From the NCBI GenBank assembly GCA_003131945.1, contig PKWD01000351.1:1-13943 (forward strand): a DNA stretch of 13,943 bases, read 5' to 3'. Numbering within the stretch: the stretch's first letter is position 1; every line of letters begins with the position of its first letter. This document shows, piece by piece, positions 6,880-12,736 of the stretch. Origin of the DNA: Acidimicrobiaceae bacterium. Lineage in GTDB: Bacteria > Actinomycetota > Acidimicrobiia > Acidimicrobiales > UBA8190. The position numbers were made by a program, and so were the translations under genes. The notes beneath the pieces are model-generated. The model did no database searches, was not told the DNA's origin, and saw nothing but the letters and a program-made list of their open reading frames with translations.

Positions 6880-7802
6880 CGGGCGCCACCTCCCGGCTCT
6901 GGGACCGCCATCTCGGCCCGCTCGTACTCGTTGATCAGCTTCAGATAACCCTGACCGATCTGCCATGTCGCCTCCTCAGCTGACAGCCGTTGCTGTAGGA
7001 CCTTCTCGAGCGGACCTGTCCATAGCGAGCGTCCCACGGCGAACCCCGAGAATCCGACTGTGCTCGCTGCCATATCGATCCATTCCAAGAGCTGTGGTTC
7101 GCCGGCACCCCGGCCGAGCACCAGACAGGTCGTCTCACCGTCGGCGGCTCCGGTGGACCTGGCCAGTTCTGAGAAAGCGGAGGGGTCGGTCTGGCCCTCG
7201 AGCTTCCACCACTGGGGCCGCATGCCCGCCTCTCTGAGTTCGGATACGGCGGAGAGCGTCAAGGGAAGTCGGCGCTGGTCATCGAAGTCCGGGTGGGTGT
7301 GCCCACTCTCGTCGAGGTCAGCGGCGCCTGGCGGCACCAAAAGCTCGAGCATCAGAGGCAAGGCGACCTTCTCGCACCATTCGGCCAGAAGTGTCAGTCC
7401 GGCACGACTGCGGGCGTTTCGATCATCTCCGGACGAAGGGTTGTAACGCACCAGGGCCTTGACGACGTCGGCGCCGCTGGCCGTGATGGCGGCGGCGAAA
7501 TCATTGCCGTGCTCGAAGATGAACTCCGGCATGCCGCTTCGCTCCGCGGGAACGACGACTCGAACGCCCACTTTATGGGCCCGGGTTATGGCGGCCGTGC
7601 CGTACTCGGTGTCGGCCAAAATGGCTAGTTCCTCGGGGTTCCGCCCGGCGGCGATAACCATCGGCAGAGCGTCGGCCACCAGGAGTTTGAGATGGCGCAA
7701 TGTGGCGACCGGAGCCTCGAGGCCGAGGCCGTGCTTCGCCCACCTCCGAAAGGAAGCCCGGTGATCGATGGCCAACACGTATGCCCTCCCACCTGGCCTC
7801 AC
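6876..7802 (-). CDS. DUF2090/IolC-C-type class I aldolase, stand-alone
   Basis: A 308-residue cytoplasmic protein resembling the DUF2090 domain fused to the C-terminus of IolC in many bacteria, and more distantly LacD tagatose-bisphosphate aldolase. Visible marks are VLAIDHRASF (9-18), DVVKALVRYNP (112-122), LPLMLELLVPP (148-158) and WWKLEGQ (198-204); Lys200 sits where the LacD-type Schiff-base lysine is expected. The IolC-linked aldolase splits 2-deoxy-5-ketogluconate-6-phosphate. Here, beside a PfkB kinase and an AgaS-like enzyme, cleavage of tagatose-1,6-bisphosphate to DHAP and glyceraldehyde-3-phosphate fits better, by inference. GTG 7802 overlaps the kinase stop (GTGA); the 3' end overlaps the GH114 start the same way. 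No inositol genes are seen nearby. Confidence 0.8.
   Translation of the reverse strand: MRPGGRAYVLAIDHRASFRRWAKHGLGLEAPVATLRHLKLLVADALPMVIAAGRNPEELAILADTEYGTAAITRAHKVGVRVVVPAERSGMPEFIFEHGNDFAAAITASGADVVKALVRYNPSSGDDRNARSRAGLTLLAEWCEKVALPLMLELLVPPGAADLDESGHTHPDFDDQRRLPLTLSAVSELREAGMRPQWWKLEGQTDPSAFSELARSTGAADGETTCLVLGRGAGEPQLLEWIDMAASTVGFSGFAVGRSLWTGPLEKVLQQRLSAEEATWQIGQGYLKLINEYERAEMAVPEPGGGAR
6888..6893 (-). promoter_or_regulatory. Shine-Dalgarno of the GH114 gene
   Basis: GGAGGT on the minus strand, eight bases before GTG 6879 and inside the end of the aldolase gene. It decides the start over the upstream in-frame ATG at 6966. Confidence 0.75.
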
Positions 7803-8710
7803 ATCACCACGACCTTGCCTTCGTCGGCCAGATCCCTGGCCAGATCGAGATCGATCAGGCCGGCGCCGGGCAAACCCACCGAGCTGGCCGCCAAAGCGGT
7901 GGCAAAGATCAGGCGGTCGCGGGGACCAGCAGCAATCATGTCGTCGCAGACCAATCCGGCAGTGAAGGCATCACCGGCGCCAACCGGATTTCCCGAGCGC
8001 TTGGGAGGGTGCACCCGCCATCGCCATCCGTCGCCGCAAGCGATGGCTCCTTCGGCTCCGAGGGTGACGATTACGTCCCCTTTGATGCCTTTCGCCCACG
8101 AGAGAATCGAAGCCTCGTCGGTCAGATCAGTGCCTGCCAACTCGGAAAACTCAGCGTGGCTGACTTTCACGACATCCGGTTCGGCTTCGAGGCCGCGGCG
8201 CAGTGCAACGCCGCTAGCGTCGAGTACCACCGTCCGTCTCTGTCGATGGGCGGCCTCGATGAGGATGGCATAGGCGTCATCAGGGATGGATGTCGGGAGA
8301 CTGCCGGCGCAGACGACGGACGAACACTCAGACAGCAAGGCGTTATAGCGGACGAGGAACTGTTCCCATTCGGCGGCCAACACGACAGGACCCGGCTCGT
8401 GGTATGCGGCCACACTCCCGTCGTCGGCCGCCACCACGACGGTTTGGCGGGATTCTCCGGCGATGGGGAACAAGGCCTCGGTTATGCCGACGTTAGCCAA
8501 CCCCTCCCGGATGACCTGCCCGCGGCGGCCGCCCGCCAGACCGGTGACTGTCGCCCCCGTACCGAGGGCGGAAAGGACGAAGGCCACGTTGATGCCCTTG
8601 CCGCCGGATCGGGACATGACGCGACGCACACGGACGGGTTCACCGTGTGATTGGTGTTCAACCTCGTAGGTCACATCGAGCGCCGCGTTCAAGGTGACCG
8701 TCAGGATCAT
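7799..8710 (-). CDS. PfkB-family hexose-phosphate kinase (tagatose-6-P / fructose-1-P kinase type)
   Basis: A 303-residue kinase of the 1-phosphofructokinase/LacC branch, shown by the start MILTVTLNAALDVTYEV, the GGKGINVA signature (36-43) and NPVGAGDAFTAG (241-252) with catalytic-type Asp247 in GAGD. The VSHAEFSEL stretch (183-191) replaces the usual KPN.EEL segment. It should phosphorylate a ketohexose phosphate to a bisphosphate using ATP. With an AgaS-like gene seven bases upstream and an aldolase overlapping downstream, tagatose-6-phosphate is the best-supported substrate, but fructose-1-phosphate or fructose-6-phosphate cannot be excluded. Start ATG 8710 has no strong Shine-Dalgarno and probably depends on coupling. 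Confidence 0.88.
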   Translation of the reverse strand: MILTVTLNAALDVTYEVEHQSHGEPVRVRRVMSRSGGKGINVAFVLSALGTGATVTGLAGGRRGQVIREGLANVGITEALFPIAGESRQTVVVAADDGSVAAYHEPGPVVLAAEWEQFLVRYNALLSECSSVVCAGSLPTSIPDDAYAILIEAAHRQRRTVVLDASGVALRRGLEAEPDVVKVSHAEFSELAGTDLTDEASILSWAKGIKGDVIVTLGAEGAIACGDGWRWRVHPPKRSGNPVGAGDAFTAGLVCDDMIAAGPRDRLIFATALAASSVGLPGAGLIDLDLARDLADEGKVVVM

Positions 8711-8717
8711 GATCGGG

Positions 8718-9605
8718 CTACGTTGCGCCCAGAGAGGTGAGGATCACAGAGCGTGAGAGGTGTCGGGGTCGATCGGGATCGAGACCTTTGAGGACCGCGA
8801 GCTTCACGGCGGTGCGTTGTACCCGCAACAGCTCGACCATTGGGTCGGCCGCCCCCTCGGTTACGGCCGCCCCGGTGGTTACAATCTCCTGACGTAGTGA
8901 CGGGTCCAGCGGATCGAGGGACCACACCAGGGTGTGTTCACCGACGGCGCTGATTGGTCCATGGCGGAATTCCATCGACGGATAGGCCTCTGTCCAGCAG
9001 CCGGCCGCCTCCCGCATCTTGAGAGCGGCTTCGGCGGCAATGGCACCGGCCGGCCCGTGACCGAGGAAGACAAATTGAGAATAGGAGGCGACGTTGTCGG
9101 GCAGCTCAGCGTCAAGGGAGCGGCGTCCGTCCGATGCCAGCACTTCGATGTCGTGTCCCAAGTGCGCCCGCCACAAGGCCAGGAACCCGGTGGCGAAACG
9201 GGTCTGAACCACTGACTGCTCATCGGCGAAGGGGAGTGAGATCGTATGAAGGGCAACCTGGGCCGCGGCCGTGTCACGGTCGGCTGTGATGAGGAGGGTG
9301 GACCCGCTGATACGGCCCAGGACGTCGAGCACCTCGGTGGTCGTACCTGATCGTGAGATGGCCACACACGCGTCGTAGGACCGGCTCGACGGGAACTCGG
9401 AGGAGGCGAAGGCATCCGTCTCGCCCTGTCCGGCGTCTTCGCGCCAGCGGGCAGCGGCCTCGGCCATGTAGAGGGAGGTGCCGCATCCAAAGACGGCCAC
9501 CCTCTCCCCGGCCGGCGGGAGGAATTTCTCGACGCTGCTGACCAGATCACGCGCCTCAAGCCAGATGTCCGGCTGACTGCACAATTCCTGCTCTATCTTG
9601 CTCAT
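8718..9605 (-). CDS. AgaS-like double-SIS sugar-phosphate isomerase/deaminase
   Basis: A 295-residue protein with two SIS domains. The first has VAVFGCGTSLYM (37-47) and the phosphate-binding ISRSGTTTEVLD (83-94). The second has FLGHGPAGAIAAEAALKMRE (180-199) and SMEFRHGP (210-217), the pattern of AgaS and the GlmS isomerase half, with no glutaminase domain. AgaS converts galactosamine-6-phosphate to tagatose-6-phosphate plus ammonia; that role fits the following kinase and aldolase. A glucosamine-6-phosphate deaminase or fructosamine deglycase (FrlB-like) is the main alternative. ATG 9605 is chosen because homology begins just after it and a TATTAT box ends eight bases before it; the frame is open further upstream but that stretch contains the promoter and part of the cupin gene. 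First gene of the minus-strand operon. Confidence 0.88.
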   Translation of the reverse strand: MSKIEQELCSQPDIWLEARDLVSSVEKFLPPAGERVAVFGCGTSLYMAEAAARWREDAGQGETDAFASSEFPSSRSYDACVAISRSGTTTEVLDVLGRISGSTLLITADRDTAAAQVALHTISLPFADEQSVVQTRFATGFLALWRAHLGHDIEVLASDGRRSLDAELPDNVASYSQFVFLGHGPAGAIAAEAALKMREAAGCWTEAYPSMEFRHGPISAVGEHTLVWSLDPLDPSLRQEIVTTGAAVTEGAADPMVELLRVQRTAVKLAVLKGLDPDRPRHLSRSVILTSLGAT

Positions 9606-9627
9606 TATTGCCCATAATAAGCAAGAT
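9595..9627. promoter_or_regulatory. 33-bp inverted repeat, candidate operator at the SIS gene start
   Basis: ATCTTGCTCATTAT (9595-9608) and ATAATAAGCAAGAT (9614-9627) are inverted copies matching at 13 of 14 positions around the spacer TGCCC. The element covers the -10 box and the start codon of the SIS gene. The outer word is repeated again upstream (AAGCAAGA at 9619-9626 and 9630-9637, centred 11 bp apart). Repressor binding here should block transcription; the DeoR protein of this locus is the natural candidate. Confidence 0.65.
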
Positions 9628-9642
9628 ACAAGCAAGAAGCAA
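9614..9642 (-). promoter_or_regulatory. promoter of the SIS-pfkB-aldolase-GH114 operon
   Basis: On the minus strand a -35 of TTGCTT (9642-9637), a 17-bp spacer and a -10 of TATTAT (9619-9614) form a good sigma-A-type promoter. The -10 ends eight bases before ATG 9605 and there is no Shine-Dalgarno, so the mRNA is probably leaderless. The -35 and spacer are built from repeats of TTGCTT. Confidence 0.6.
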
Positions 9643-9673
9643 CATCGCCGGTCGGCGCCAACGACGGAGAGAA

Positions 9674-10126
9674 TCAGGCCCGAGGGCGCCACGCGAGCGT
9701 TGCGCACCAGTTCAGAAGCTGTAAAGCCTCTTCGCCTGGGGTGAGATCCGACCCCTGTCCATCCAGCGCTGGGCCCGGAGTTACCTTGTTGCACCGATGC
9801 CGAGGCGAATGAAACTGCACCCATCTTGTGTGCGGTTCGAATATCGCGTTCCCGCCGATGCAAACGAGCATGCCTGGGCCGACAGAGACCTCCTGAACGG
9901 TGAGGTCACCAGTCAGCAAGTAGTACAGCTCACCTTCTTCGTGGCTGTGCTCGGCTTCTACGTGACCGGCCTCGTATTCGATCAGTTGCCCGTCGGGTAC
10001 CCCCGGATCCCCTGTGGTGAATGCCTTGAACCGAACCTTCGGCTGCCCGGACGCCGCTTTGCCGGCCCATGTAGCGGGAACATCCTGCCACTGGACTGCC
10101 GATAGTTCGATCACGGTTACGGCCAC
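9674..10126 (-). CDS. small single-domain cupin protein
   Basis: A 150-residue cupin. The first cupin motif is at about 52-75 (EAGHVEAEHSHEEGELYYLL, with two His and a Glu as metal ligands) and the second is the GPGMLVCIGGNAIFEPHTRW stretch. The C-terminal part has no recognised domain. Such proteins bind a metal and may be enzymes or sugar-sensing modules; no specific role can be read. GTG 10126 is chosen because GAAGGG lies eight bases before it and the first strand (VTVIELSAVQW) follows directly; the open frame reaches 10186 without a better start. It lies upstream of the SIS operon on the same strand, but the intervening promoter means it need not be co-transcribed. Confidence 0.75.
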   Translation of the reverse strand: MAVTVIELSAVQWQDVPATWAGKAASGQPKVRFKAFTTGDPGVPDGQLIEYEAGHVEAEHSHEEGELYYLLTGDLTVQEVSVGPGMLVCIGGNAIFEPHTRWVQFHSPRHRCNKVTPGPALDGQGSDLTPGEEALQLLNWCATLAWRPRA

Positions 10127-10312
10127 TGTTCGTTCCCTTCGGTTACTCAACGCAATTTGGCCACATTGTCCACTCTGACAACACACCCCACGTCCCGGGG
10201 GCTACTCAGCCCCCGTTCATCAACCGTGACGATGGTCACGCATTCTGTGGTCGGCGACGATGGTGTTGGGTTCACATCATCGGACTGACCTCGACATGCC
10301 CAAGGAATCACC
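10127..10312. promoter_or_regulatory. palindrome-rich divergent spacer between cupin and secreted-protein genes
   Basis: This 186-bp spacer carries three perfect inverted repeats: TTGTC-n6-GACAA at 10166-10181, CGGGGGCT-ACTC-AGCCCCCG at 10196-10215, and CGTGAC-GATG-GTCACG at 10225-10240. The first lies near the cupin promoter region, the others in the upstream region or leader of the secreted-protein gene. No T run follows the GC stem, so it is not a clear terminator. No TANNNT box was identified with confidence for either gene. Confidence 0.5.
10302..10306 (+). promoter_or_regulatory. Shine-Dalgarno of the secreted two-repeat protein
   Basis: AAGGA lies six bases before ATG 10313 and selects this start over the out-of-place ATG at about 10295. 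Confidence 0.6.
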
Positions 10313-11269
10313 ATGAATCTTCGCCGTCGTTCTCTGACCATCGTGGCCCTCGCCGTCGTGGTCGCCCTGCCGCTGCTCGGCATGTCGGGTGTGGCCTCGG
10401 CAAAAGCAGCCAAGGGCTGTCACAAGACCCACTCCTGCAAGAGCAGCGGCGGAACTCCGACGGGCAGCGGGACTGGCGCTGACCCGGCCCCCATGACCGT
10501 CCAGATCGACCCCAACCCCTTGGTAGAGAACGGCTCATCGGCCTTTGCTGCCGTGATCCAGGTGGAGACTTCGCCGTCCTTCGCCGGTGACACGGTCGAT
10601 ATTGCCTCGTCGCAGGTGCAGGCGACATGCACCACCTTCTACGGGTTCGTCGGAGCTGGAACGGATTTCCACCTCCTGGCCCCCCCGACGCCCCTCGTCT
10701 TCGCCGCCACCCTCGACGACGACGGCAACGCCACGGTGGCCCTTTACGGCGTGGACTGTGCTCCCGGCTCGGACCTGATCGAGGCTGACCTAACCACCGC
10801 CCCCTATGGCACCGCCCTCGGAACCCTGGTCCTCGATCCGCCAGTCGTCACACCGTCGGGCTTGTTCGCCTACCCGACCTCAAGCGGCACGGCGACCGGC
10901 GGTGAGGTCGAGACCGGTAACGGGGCCACCGGCTCCGACATCTTCGCCGTTTTCAATCTGGAAACCGACCCCGTCTACGCCGAGCAGACGGCTGAGATCT
11001 CCTTCGACCAACTAGAGGTTCGTTGTGGAGGCCTTCTGGAGTGGGAGATCTTTCCCCCGAGTGGATTTACGATCTTCTTTGACCGCATAGGCGGAACCTC
11101 CTACGGCCCCGTCCCTACCACGCTCGATGACGACGGCAACGCCACCTTCCTCTTCGTCGGCGAATCGTGTGCGGCCGGGTCCTCGGTCGTGACCGCCGAC
11201 GTGGAGGCCGGGAGCCACCCGACCTACATCACCAACTTCAACATCGTCGCTCCGCAGCCGACCATCTGA
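10313..11269 (+). CDS. secreted hypothetical protein with two tandem beta-rich domains
   Basis: A 318-residue exported protein of unknown function. The signal peptide (MNLRRRS, hydrophobic 9-23) probably ends at VASA (residue 30), followed by a Cys-containing, Gly/Ser/Thr-rich linker (31-60). Two related domains follow, about 62-176 and 181-313. Both contain LDDDGNAT (134-141 and 271-278), an equivalent late cysteine block (CAPGSDLIEADL at 149, CAAGSSVVTADV at 286) and an earlier cysteine (C106 and C238), which suggests one disulfide per domain. Composition is acidic and beta-rich, like a cell-surface or adhesive domain. Proteins with repeated VETGNGATGSD-type domains are, to my recollection, found among environmental actinobacteria. 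ATG 10313 has AAGGA six bases upstream. The gene stands alone, convergent with the DUF4326 gene. Confidence 0.8.
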   Translation: MNLRRRSLTIVALAVVVALPLLGMSGVASAKAAKGCHKTHSCKSSGGTPTGSGTGADPAPMTVQIDPNPLVENGSSAFAAVIQVETSPSFAGDTVDIASSQVQATCTTFYGFVGAGTDFHLLAPPTPLVFAATLDDDGNATVALYGVDCAPGSDLIEADLTTAPYGTALGTLVLDPPVVTPSGLFAYPTSSGTATGGEVETGNGATGSDIFAVFNLETDPVYAEQTAEISFDQLEVRCGGLLEWEIFPPSGFTIFFDRIGGTSYGPVPTTLDDDGNATFLFVGESCAAGSSVVTADVEAGSHPTYITNFNIVAPQPTI

Positions 11270-11334
11270 GCGCGTTACGGCGTCCCTGGATACTTGAAGT
11301 CCCTTTCGGCTGTCCCCAAGGCTGAGGTCGTGCG

Positions 11335-11715
11335 TCAGGGTTGATTCGCCACCTCCAATAGAACGTCGGCATGGCAGGGCTCATGGGCCGGACACCAGCA
11401 CGCGAGGTCCCGGCCGGACAACTCCCTGCGCACGTCGGTGACGGAAAACGCAAGTTCGCCTCGGACGAGTGCCTCCCGGTAGAACGCCACGCAATGAATC
11501 CTGTCGCCGTCTATCCCGATGCGAAACGGGTTGCCCCATCGTGAGGGCCGCGCCACCACGATGGCCCCAGTCGGCTTGCGCCAACCCCTCGTCCTCCGAA
11601 GCTGGACCCGGACCGGCACTCCGTCCATGATGCCGGTCAACGAGCCTGGCCGCATTGCTTCGAGGTAGACCTGCGCCGCCCCAGCACCCACTGCCTCGAG
11701 GCACCTCTTTACCAT
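11335..11715 (-). CDS. DUF4326 domain protein
   Basis: A 126-residue small cytoplasmic protein with the DUF4326 pattern: VRVQLRRTRGWRKP, VARPSRWGNPF, VAFYREAL and, at the C-terminus, RDLACWCPAHEPCHADVLLE with a Cys-x-Cys and a Cys-His pair that could bind metal. The family is common in phages and mobile regions of actinobacteria; its biochemical role is not known to me. The start is uncertain. ATG 11715 has GGGAGG about 12 bases upstream, while the conserved domain begins just after ATG 11628, which would give a 97-residue protein without a clear Shine-Dalgarno. It marks the left end of the accessory segment. Confidence 0.8.
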   Translation of the reverse strand: MVKRCLEAVGAGAAQVYLEAMRPGSLTGIMDGVPVRVQLRRTRGWRKPTGAIVVARPSRWGNPFRIGIDGDRIHCVAFYREALVRGELAFSVTDVRRELSGRDLACWCPAHEPCHADVLLEVANQP

Positions 11716-11954
11716 TCCGGGCGGCGTCCTCCCGTGTCACGCCGTTATGCAATTCGAGCTGAGGGCGTCGGCCAGAGTGCGGTCTGGGGCGAATCCCCAG
11801 CGGGGGTGCAGGGGGCAGAGCCCCTGCAGGGACAGGCGCGTATTTGCCGAACGATCTGGCGTCTCCAATGTCGCCCAGCTGCCACTACCAACTCGCGTTG
11901 GGCAGAGTCAACCCCCGCTCCAAACTGCGCTGCGCGCGCTTTCAGGAAAAACAA
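11716..11954. repeat. gene-free spacer with two adjacent GC hairpins
   Basis: No convincing gene was seen in these 239 bp. CTGGGG-CGAAT-CCCCAG (11784-11800) and TGCAGGGG-GCAGAG-CCCCTGCA (11807-11828) are two perfect inverted repeats six bases apart. They resemble the GGGGCGGAGCCCC-type palindromes often found dispersed between genes in high-GC actinobacteria. Whether they are a dispersed repeat, a terminator or part of a mobile-element end cannot be told from one copy. Confidence 0.45.
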
Positions 11955-12128
11955 TCACTCCCGATAGCTGAGTATCCAAATCAGAGCCTGCCTGAAGCCA
12001 ATCATGGTCGAGGTGTCGACATCGCTTGCCTTGACCTCGCCACCGTGGATGGCCAGCAGGGTCCTGTCGGTGCGCTCGAGAAGCTCCTGAGCAGCCTCGC
12101 GCAAGGTCGGGCCCGAGCGTTCAGTCAT
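11955..12128 (-). CDS. small hypothetical protein (57 residues)
   Basis: A possible small gene reading MTERSGPTLREAAQELLERT followed by a predicted helical segment and ending ILSYRE. The amphipathic N-terminal helix (LREAAQELLERTDRTLL) and the coding-like residue mix make it more credible than the other frames here. ATG 12128 is the last of four consecutive ATG codons (12137-12126). It overlaps the stop of the upstream small ORF by eight bases (ATGACTGA), so coupling is likely. No family is recognised. It may be a remnant in a decaying mobile region. Confidence 0.4.
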   Translation of the reverse strand: MTERSGPTLREAAQELLERTDRTLLAIHGGEVKASDVDTSTMIGFRQALIWILSYRE

Positions 12129-12351
12129 CATCATCATCGTCTTGGGTCTTGCGACTTTCTTGCTGTCGACCATGGCCCAGTTGTTGTGACCGAGGTAGTC
12201 GGTACTCCTCCAGTTCGCCAGCCTCATACTGACGCAATAGCTCGGGTTTCTCTGGCGTCTCAGTGACGTCTCCCTCCAGCAGCACGTCGGCATCGACAAC
12301 CGGCTCGGACCGGCCACTGCCATATCCACTGGCGGCAATCTTGTCGGCCAA
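12121..12351 (-). CDS. small acidic hypothetical ORF (76 residues), possibly truncated at its 5' end
   Basis: A TTG-started frame that ends in an Asp run (TQDDDDD and stop) and contains a Glu-rich helical stretch (KPELLRQYEAGELEEYRL). A TAG lies directly before the TTG, at the same place where recombinase homology begins on the other strand, so its original start may have been lost at a junction. The stop overlaps the start of the next small ORF. No family is recognised, no good Shine-Dalgarno is seen, and it may not be expressed. Confidence 0.3.
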   Translation of the reverse strand: MADKIAASGYGSGRSEPVVDADVLLEGDVTETPEKPELLRQYEAGELEEYRLPRSQQLGHGRQQESRKTQDDDDDD

Positions 12352-12352
12352 C

Positions 12353-12553
12353 TACTTCGCCAGCTTGCTCATCCGTTCTGGTGCCTCCGTGAAGGTCGTC
12401 CAGGCTCGGTTGGGGCACGCGTCTGTCAAGACGACACTTGACGTGTACGGCCACCTTTTCAGCGACGAGGAGGGCCGAACCCGAACGGCTATCGACGATG
12501 AGTTTGGAGGATCTGAGGCCTCGTCGCGGCCTGACCAGGCTGTCGGAGACTGA
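12353..12553 (+). pseudogene. tyrosine recombinase (phage integrase) C-terminal remnant
   Basis: Homology to phage-type integrases begins abruptly at YFASLLIRSGASVKVVQARL, continues with GHASVKTTLDVYGHLF and ends with an EEGRTRTAIDDEF tail and stop. The LGH histidine and the nucleophile tyrosine (codon 12446-12448) are present. The HxLRH box that should directly precede YFASLLI, and the whole core-binding and N-terminal part, are missing. About 66 codons of an expected 350-400 remain, so the gene is broken and cannot be active. Upstream sequence in the same frame does not look like recombinase. It shows that an integrating element once ended or was deleted here. Confidence 0.8.
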
Positions 12554-12736
12554 AACCGCAGGCCAGAGGCTAAATATCGTAGTAGAGCATGGACCACGTA
12601 GGCACAGGGCCCAGACGACACCACACGGCGTCAGACGGCTCTGAACTGCGATTTTGTCAACTGGCCAGTGGAAAGGACCTCAAAGGTCGGCTGTGAACGT
12701 GGGATGAATGTGGGATGGCAACGAGGCGTGAGGCCG
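12554..12736. other. spacer between recombinase remnant and AbiEii-type gene
   Basis: No gene was seen. It contains a 10-bp palindrome ACTGGCCAGT (12660-12669), a small stem GACCT-CAA-AGGTC near 12675-12687, and GTGGGATG twice with an 11-bp period (12699-12706 and 12710-12717). The direct repeats next to an integrase 3' end could be an old att or arm-binding site, but there is no second copy in the window to compare. Confidence 0.3.

Noticed and set aside
7700..8650. 316-codon plus-strand frame over the PfkB gene
   Set aside because: The PfkB signatures are on the opposite strand in a better frame; this one has no recognisable features.
9606..9863. 86-codon N-terminal extension of the SIS protein
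   Set aside because: It covers the promoter, the inverted repeat and part of the cupin gene; SIS homology begins after 9605.
11745..11971. Small ORFs of 69-77 codons on both strands in the hairpin-rich spacer
   Set aside because: They run through GC palindromes, have no ribosome sites and no recognisable features.
12123..12137. CAT/ATC trinucleotide run as a microsatellite repeat or CRISPR-like element
   Set aside because: Only about four units, explained by the Asp run and Met codons of the small ORFs; no spaced repeats exist in the window.
12352..12624. 90-codon minus-strand frame opposite the recombinase remnant
   Set aside because: Exact antisense of recognisable recombinase residues with no coding features of its own.
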